DNA of 64,000 nt from Metridium senile (lineage: Eukaryota; Cnidaria; Anthozoa; Actiniaria; Metridiidae). Position numbers and translations under genes: made by a program. Location of the stretch: assembly GCA_949775045.1 (NCBI GenBank), contig OX459103.1, positions 12,322,605 to 12,386,604 on the forward strand. The letters are read 5' to 3'. Positions 57,811 to 64,000 of the stretch are shown here, piece by piece; position 1 is the first letter of the stretch, and every line of letters begins with the position of its first letter. The notes under the pieces were generated by a model that worked only from the letters and a program-made list of their open reading frames with translations, was not told where the DNA came from and ran no database searches.

Positions 57811-59191
57811 TTATAATATAGCTTAGATGGTACTTAAGCTCTGATTGGTTGATTCACTCAAAAAAGCTATGCTCTAATTATTTCACCGGTAGAGACATGG
57901 TTTTTGATTGACAGCTCACAATTTTAATAAGACTATTTCTGTAAGCTACTACATTTACTAAAAACGGTTATTAAAATGTAAAAAGACTTTCCATATCTTA
58001 TGACCTTTCTGTTAACCTATAAAACCCTAAAGCCTACGGTGCAATGACATGCAAACGCGACAAAAATCATAGACATGGTTTTGAAAATACGCCGCCTTTA
58101 GACAAACTGTAAAGTTGGAAGTCAAATGTTGAATTTGATCAAAGCAAACAAAAAAAGGAAAACAGCGTTTCAAAGTGGCAATAATTTTTACTTCAGTTTA
58201 TCCTTGAAATATGAAGATAATTTTTAAGATAATTTCATAGTGAAGTGAGATTTTTTTGCAATTGAACTTGATAAAGCTTGAACAAATAACTTACATGTTG
58301 AATTTATCGACGGCAAAATATTATATTTTGTTTTATAAAAACAAACAAACACACAATCAAGTACAGAATTATAAATGTGTTTTCTTGTTTTTTATTCTTA
58401 TAAATAAACCACGTTTGAAAACACGCAATGTGAACAAAGACAAAAAGGCAGATTTACAATTATCTTTCAATTGTCTCGTCAAAATGAAAACAGAAACTGA
58501 TCAACTTTAAACCTGCAAACGTTTGATTAAAAGTAAATAAATACATACTTTCAGCAGCCTAAGCAATCTTGTAGATGTGGTCTTTGTTCTTTTTAACTTG
58601 AAAACGTTGTACACAACAAGCTTGTCTTGTTCAAACTGTTTTTTTTTCTCAGTACTCTCAGTGAATAAATTGCTGTCAGTCGGCTCGGCTTTCACCACTC
58701 AAATAAAGTTCAAATTCGCTTGAATTGCTGTATATATGTCAGTCTCATGCAAGAGTTCAGCTAAAGGTTTTTATTTTTAGGCACAGAAGTCAGCCAAAGC
58801 TATATTTTAACGGTTTTTTGAGTAAAATTCCTTCTTTTTAGCTAGCAAAAAAAAAACGGGAAGAAAGTGAACAGCACCTTGGTCCCTTTTGGTCAAGATT
58901 GCTCAATAGTACACTGATTGTGATTGGTTCATTCGGCACTGGTGTTAGTTTTGAGAATTACAATTTTAATCAGCAAATAAAACTACATATATTATAAAAG
59001 CAATAGAAGCCAGTTCCTATGACTCTACCAGTGAAATAGAGCACTTGGGATGTTGTTAGAAACACTCGAAAAAGTTATAAAATCACTCGCTTTCAGCTCG
59101 TGATTTTATAACTTTTCTCGTGTTTCTCCCAACATCCCGCGTGCTCTATTTCACCGGTAGAGTCATAGGAACTGGCTTCTATTGCTTAAAT
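57811..59191. mobile_element. 1.38-kb foldback element, copy 2 (intergenic)
   Basis: Collinear with 32599-33988 in the same orientation. It differs by scattered substitutions and a few short indels (for example a 4-base insertion in CTCTAATTATTTCACCGG). It ends about 50 bases before the gypsy Gag begins. Confidence 0.9.
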
Positions 59192-59239
59192 AGATAAGGA
59201 TTCAAATTAAAATATTATTTAGATAAATTTTCAAAAAAA

Positions 59240-60210
59240 AAATTGAAACGCTGGATACATTCATTGCAGAATTACGAGTTCTTAGCCTGTCTTGTGACTT
59301 TGGAGAGGCTGTAGAAGACAACATTCTTGGTCAAGTGATCGATAAATGCCATGATGGATATTTACGAGAAAAGCTACTACAGCAAGGGGATAACCTAACA
59401 CTACAGAAGGCCCAAACCCTTGGAAGAGTGATTGAGCATGCAAAGAAGGATACCTTACTACTTGGAGGAGAGAAATCTCAAAGTTTTCCAGAAAGATCTG
59501 ATGTTCATCAGATTAATAAAGTGTTTGTATCATCCAACACTAAAACAAGGAACTGTTTCAGGTGCGGAAGGGATGCGGATCATCTGGCTAATGATGACAA
59601 ATGTAGAGCTAAGGATGCTGAATGCAGGAAATGCAAAAAGATTGGACATTATGCAAAATGTTGTAAATCAAGTGCTGCTGAGAGAGTGGATAGCAAGGTG
59701 AAGGCTGTACACCAGACACATGAAGATACAGATAAGTCCACTTATGAATATGTGTACTTTACTAGTAAGGAAAGGGGGATAGACTTCACTATTGATGTTG
59801 AAATTAATGGGAAACAAGTAGAAATGATGATTGACACTGGTTGTGCTAGAACTCTGATTCCTAAACAATAGTTTAAGGAGAATGTAAACAGTCCCCTGAA
59901 GCAGTCAGATGCCAAATTTTCTGCATTTGGAGGTGGACAGCTCAAGTGTCTAGGAACATTTGATGCAAACCTGAGATGTAAGAACCAAGAGATAGTGGAA
60001 CCAGTGTTTGTGATTGATGTTGAGGGACCACCATTGCTGGGGAGGAGTGCTATCCAGGCCCTTAATCTAGTTAAGATCCATGCTGTCAGGGAGGGTCAAT
60101 CTAACGAGAGGGAGTCTATACTACAAGAGTATGCAGATATCTTCCAGGAAGAGCTGGGAGTCTTCAATGACTACGAATATGACATCAAAGTGAACAAGGA
60201 AGTTTTTTGA
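59240..60210 (+). pseudogene. gypsy gag C-terminus and protease, interrupted
   Basis: The open frame from about 59240 encodes a Gag capsid tail (ETLDTFIAELRVLSL, REKLLQQGDNLTL) and two zinc knuckles. The first has a non-canonical C-x2-C-x5-H-x6-C spacing and the second the canonical C-x2-C-x4-H-x4-C. These are followed by a retropepsin with MMIDTGCARTLIP. A TAG stop interrupts it 5 codons after the DTG loop, and the same frame continues open to 60210 with the LLGRSAI flap-like segment. Confidence 0.85.
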
Positions 60211-60813
60211 CACCGAAGGTCCAAAGACAGCGACCAGTGCCAGCACCTCTAGAAGCCAGATTAAAGGAAGAAATTGAGAGAAAGATACATGAACATGTGA
60301 TCGAGGAAGCATCTGGAGCATCATGGGTATCGCCAGTTCACATTGTGTACAAAGAGAACGGTGAGCTGAGAATCTGTGTTGACCTTAGAGAGGCGAATAA
60401 GGCTGTTATACGAGAAAGGTTCCCCATTCCTCGGATTCAAGATATACTGCATCAATTCAGTGGAGCAACGATGTTCTCAACACTGGATCTAAGGAAAGCA
60501 TATTGGCAGATTCGCTTATCGAAAGAGTCCAGAGAGATTACCTCCTTCATGGCAGCTGGAAAGGTCTACCAGTTCAAGCGGTTGCCATTCGGATTAACAT
60601 CAGCCTCAGAGGCATACCATAAGAGTGATGAGCATTGTATGTGAAGGTTTGGCCGGTAGCATCACATACTTGACACAATACGTGCCACATCTGTCAACAT
60701 TTATTGCTCTGCTGAGGAAGCTAACACAAAAGGGAGTACCGTGGAAGTGGACAGCAGCAGAGAGGATAGCCTATGAACAAATTAAGGAACTGATTCCAAA
60801 GCACCGTGTCTAG
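60207..60813 (+). pseudogene. gypsy reverse transcriptase, internally deleted
   Basis: The RT begins after a frameshift. Visible motifs are SPVHIVYKENGELRICVDLR, FPIPRIQDIL, FSTLDLRKAYWQI and FKRLPFGLTSA. At about 60615 the sequence jumps from just after the LPFGLTSA box to the post-RT connection (GLAGSITYLTQYVPHLS, PWKWTAAE), so the catalytic YxDD segment and thumb are missing. Confidence 0.85.
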
Positions 60814-60824
60814 CTCACTACTCG

Positions 60825-61881
60825 ATGGAAGCAGAAACCAAGCTAGTTGTTGATGCCAGCCCCTGTGGTCTGGGTTGTGTGCTACTCCAAAAGGTAGATA
60901 ATCAAATGCGCCCAGTTGTGTATGCATCTCAAAGCTTAGAGATGAGATATGCACAGATAGAGCGTGAAGCCTTAGCTGTACTGTATGGACTGCAGAAGAT
61001 GCATACTTATATCTACGTTCGTCACGTTACAGTATCAACAGACCACAAGCCATTGTTGGGTGTGTTTACTAAATCGCCTCGGTCAATCCGACTGGAGAGA
61101 ATCACCTTGCGAGCTGAAGACTACGACTTTACTTTGATATATGAACCCGGGACAAAGAACATTGCAGACGGGTTGTCCCGATTACAAGCGAGATCACCAG
61201 CAAAGAAAGTCAACTTTGTTGAAGAACACATACACTTTGTGAAGAAGGACAACACACTTCTGTCTATTGACGAGATCTGCGAGGCGGGGAAGACGGATAC
61301 AGAATTGCAAAAGGTAGTGATCACCATCAATGAGGGATGGACCAACTCTGATGGAAGCCTAAAACAATGGAAACACCTGAAAGATGAACTGACGTATGCT
61401 CAAGACCTACTTTGGCGGGGACGTCGGATTTTTGTACCAGCTCAGCTGAGGGCGAAGGCCTTGAGGCTGGCGCACGAGGCACATCAAGGCATTGTCTGGT
61501 CAAAACAGCGTCTACGAGCAACTTTGTTTTGGCCTGGAATGGACTCTGATGCTGAAGAATTCTGCCGTAACTGCCAGACCTGCGTAAGACTGCAACCACT
61601 ACGACAAGATACCCCATGTAAGCCAACCCCCTTACCTGAACACTGCTGGGACAAATGTGCACTTGACCTTGTTGGCCCGTTTCCAGGGCAAATCTACATT
61701 CTTACTTTGGTGGACTACAAAAGCAAATGGCCCGAGGCAGTAGTCCTAAAGAGCATCACTAGTCAGAAGATAATTATAGCACTAACTGACATTTTTGCAC
61801 ATTTTGGAAACCCAAGGGTCTTAGTTACTGATAATGGACCCCAGCTTGTCTCAGAGGCATTTGAAAGCTTCCTTACATTTG
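60825..61881 (+). pseudogene. gypsy RNase H and integrase N-terminal half
   Basis: The RNase H acidic residues are present (VVDASPCGLGCVLL, EREALAVLYGL, VSTDHKPLLGVF), followed by EPGTKNIADGLSR. The integrase H2C2 zinc finger (HEAHQGIVWSK ... CRNCQTC) and the first two core aspartates (CALDLVGPF and LVTDNGPQ) are intact. The third catalytic acidic residue would lie in the segment that has been replaced after FESFLT (about 61881). Confidence 0.88.
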
Positions 61882-62031
61882 GGGACGATACGTTCCCGAA
61901 ACTTCTAGAGAGATTACTTTACGAGCGAAATATTACGAGTGAATATTACGAGACCGAGTGAATTCATGATTCACATTGAATTCATGAGTAGAGACAAAAT
62001 CGCACGAATCGCAGAGCAAATGGACAAGTTG

Positions 62032-62651
62032 AGAGGTTCCATCGATACTTGGAACACAGTATTCGAGCAGCAGAGCTTGATGACTTCTCATGGACCGATG
62101 TGCTACCTGATATTCTGCAAGTCTACAGAGCCACACCACATGCAAGGATAGGGATGACACCAGTGAGGGTGATGCTGAACAGAGAAATAGCAACCAAGTT
62201 GCCGATGGTTCCAGAGAATGGAGCAGGACTAGGTCCAGAAGAGAGGTACAAACGTTACCAAGACAAACTACGTGACTATGCTGATAAGAAACGGAGAGCT
62301 CAACACCATAATCTGGTAGTGGGAGACATCGTATTTGTGGCGAACATGAGCAAGGGGAAGTTAACCCCCAATTTTGGTGGGGATAAGTATGTTATCATCA
62401 AGCAGAAAGGAAGTGATACTTTTGAGCTAGTGCAAGTGGAGACTGGAAAACGAGTGATTCAGAATGCAAAATTCCTCAGGAAGGTCCCGGCGAACATTGA
62501 CATTCTGAGGCAGTATGAGGACGGACAATTGTTGGAACAGCAGGAGCATGTACCACAGCAGGAGCAGGTATCTCAACAGGACAACCAAGACCAAAGAGAG
62601 ACACTGATTATTTATATTACTAACTTATCACTAGACTGTGCTAAGTGTTAG
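62032..62651 (+). pseudogene. gypsy integrase C-terminal half
   Basis: Homology resumes with a RFHRYLEHSI-type segment, then WTDVLPDILQVYRATPHARI, GMTPVRVMLNRE and a GPY/F-like module (VVGDIVFVANMSKGKL, KYVIIKQKGSDTFEL). The C-terminus is Gln/Glu-rich. It is separated from the upstream integrase by about 150 bases of unrelated DNA and is not translatable from the element start. Confidence 0.8.
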
Positions 62652-62912
62652 CTGCACGTCAAGACTGTTATTGTGAGACTTTGTTGCTAAGCTATAAACT
62701 CTGAACTTTTGTTTGTTATAAGGGTATGTTGGGATGTTATGTTGGGATCCCTGTGTCAGAAGGCCAGGTGGCCGGGGGAGTAGTTGTGAGTGTAATGGCG
62801 GACATATTAAAGTAAAGTGACAAGTTGTAATCCGTGTTAATCTGAGTCATCCTAAATAAAAAGGAAACTACAATATTTGCGGAAAAAAAATTGTTTTCAT
62901 GAAATGTATTTT
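62652..62912 (+). other. gypsy 3' flank, possible truncated LTR
   Basis: Contains GGCCAGGTGGCCGGGGGAG (possible polypurine tract at about 62765-62780) and AATAAA at about 62856. No second LTR copy lies in the window to test this. Confidence 0.3.
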
Positions 62913-63886
62913 CAGGGTTCGTGCTGATGTCAGTAAACAAAATCTAAGGAGTTTTCAAGGAGTTTTCAAGGACCAAAAAGTAATTTTTAAGCACTTTTTG
63001 CGACAACTTTGATATACGAAAATTTACGAATTTACGAAAATAATGTACAATACTAGAATTTTTACTTAAGGACATTCCGTAGTTTTGCATTGCGCACGCT
63101 CTACTGCGCACAATTTTGAACCAGCGAGAGCGCGCGCTACAGCTCGCGCACCTTGCGCGCGCTATGTCGGTATTACTAAAAGATCACAATTCGTACATTC
63201 AAAGTGCCATAGCGCCAAAACGAATACGGTGACCTATCTTTTTTATGGTGTTAAACTAATGGTATCCAGGTTTGCAAACACATATCCGAGTTTGAATAAA
63301 AATTTATGTCCAGATTTCGAGATATTTCAGAATTGTGGTAATATTCTGTCATCCAGGTGTTCGCGATCAATACGCTCGTGTATTGCATTATCGCTATTTT
63401 CTTTTAACAGGTCCACTTTACTATCCAAGTATTGTGTGTGAATGAAGACTTGGGATGCTAAGATGTAATTAAACCTAATATTTCAATACTAATATCAAAA
63501 AAGAGTGCCATTAATCGCCTTTTCTTCTCATTTTATACATCGAAATATTACTCTCGCGCGCTGTCCAAATGAGTAACTTTGACGTGATCTAGTGCCAAAA
63601 CCAACACGGTGACCCCCCTTTTTTATTTCATTTTTGAAATGCCCATGTCTTAAAGTATAACTGTACAAAGTTTCAATAAAAAGTTATGTCAAAATCTATT
63701 ACTATGGAATGTCCTTAACTTTAATTTGCAATACTAGAATTTTTACCCTACTTTAGCTAGAATTAAGGAGTTTTTAAGGAGTTTTTGCTGGTTTTTTTTA
63801 AAATTCAAGGGCTTTTCAAGTGCCCTTAAAAACGTAAATCAAATCTAAGGAGTTTTCAAGCAGTTTAAGGAGTAGCACGAACCCTG
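62913..63886. mobile_element. hAT-like non-autonomous element (CAGGGTTCGTGCT ends)
   Basis: CAGGGTTCGTGCT at the left and AGCACGAACCCTG at the right. The flanks share TATTTT (GTATTTT if the terminal G is counted). Direct AAGGAGTTTTCAAGG words occur near both ends. No transposase frame. Confidence 0.82.
63068..63718. mobile_element. Element nested inside the hAT-like element
   Basis: TAAGGACATTCCGTAG / CTATGGAATGTCCTTA inverted ends. The 17-base AATACTAGAATTTTTAC of the host element occurs on both sides. The inside holds two diverged direct copies of a block around GCCAAAAC-AACACGGTGACC (about 63211 and 63593) and a GC-rich GCGCGCG patch. Confidence 0.75.
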
Positions 63887-64000
63887 TATTTTATAAAAAG
63901 TTAATAAATGGTATGTTTTTCCCTCTTTCAACATGTATGTCTCGTTTTATTTCCACCAGAAGCAATATTTCCACTTGAAATAAGGGGTTTTAAAGAAATT

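Larger units (their letters stand above)
59240..62651 (+). mobile_element. Ty3/gypsy-class LTR retrotransposon remnant (Gag-Pol, no LTRs seen)
   Basis: Gag C-terminus, protease, reverse transcriptase, RNase H, integrase and a chromodomain-free C-terminus occur in Ty3/gypsy order. Breaks: an in-frame TAG right after the protease active site (59869), a frameshift near a T-run at about 60205, a deletion in RT that removes the YxDD box, a frame break at about 60815, and replacement of part of the integrase core at about 61882-62031. No 5' LTR lies upstream. Gag begins about 50 bases after the foldback element ending near 59191. A purine-rich GGCCGGGGGAG at about 62770 may mark the 3' LTR border, but no LTR pair is present. 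The element is inactive. Confidence 0.9.

Noticed and set aside
59432..61662. Small overlapping ORFs within the gypsy remnant on both strands
   Set aside because: Other-frame shadows of Gag-Pol.

Overview
The window is AT-rich, intron-dense animal DNA. Long introns with GT..AG junctions, a complete metazoan-type Mi-2 (CHD3/4/5) gene, a Schlafen-like helicase gene, a CR1/L2-like LINE, a decayed Ty3/gypsy element, a tRNA-derived SINE and many short inverted-repeat transposons point to an invertebrate metazoan, probably marine. The sequence alone does not let me place it in a phylum.

Layout. 1-1,500: upstream DNA with one small TA-flanked MITE. 1,503-38,500 (+): one Mi-2 chromatin remodeller gene that I could chain into 45 coding exons. 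Every splice phase agrees and the coding length is 6,150 nt (2,049 aa). Its domains are, in order: CHDNT, acidic and basic linkers, PHD1, PHD2, two chromodomains, SNF2 ATPase ([12 protein letters not shown], QxxGRAHRIGQ-type motif VI), CHD C-terminal domains 1 and 2, and a Ser/Thr/Pro-rich tail ending in a SUMO-interaction-like motif. The introns are packed with MITEs, foldback hairpins, microsatellites and minisatellites. 38,917: poly(A) signal. 39,010-39,640: a 22-bp minisatellite interrupted by a MITE. 40,721-49,182 (-): a convergent four-exon gene for a Schlafen-type P-loop helicase-like protein (about 662 aa). 49,197-49,568 (+): a divergent Cys/His-rich ORF only 14 bp from the Schlafen-like start. 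49,781-52,194 (-): a 5'-truncated CR1/L2-like LINE with a long intact RT ORF. 52,200-57,800: no gene recognised, repeats only. 57,811-59,191: second copy of a 1.39-kb foldback element. 59,240-62,650 (+): a Ty3/gypsy Gag-Pol remnant with several breaks. 62,913-63,886: a hAT-like non-autonomous element with another inverted-repeat element nested in it.

The most unusual feature is the Mi-2 gene itself. Three of its exon edges have been tandemly copied: the 3' end of the ATPase exon carrying Walker A plus its splice donor (three copies, 121-bp period), an acceptor plus exon start (three copies, 74-bp period), and the last codons plus stop (two copies, 127-bp period). In each case a single copy keeps the reading frame and the others are decoys. 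The second notable pattern is a set of foldback hairpins with GC-rich near-palindromic loops, scattered through the introns and intergenic DNA.
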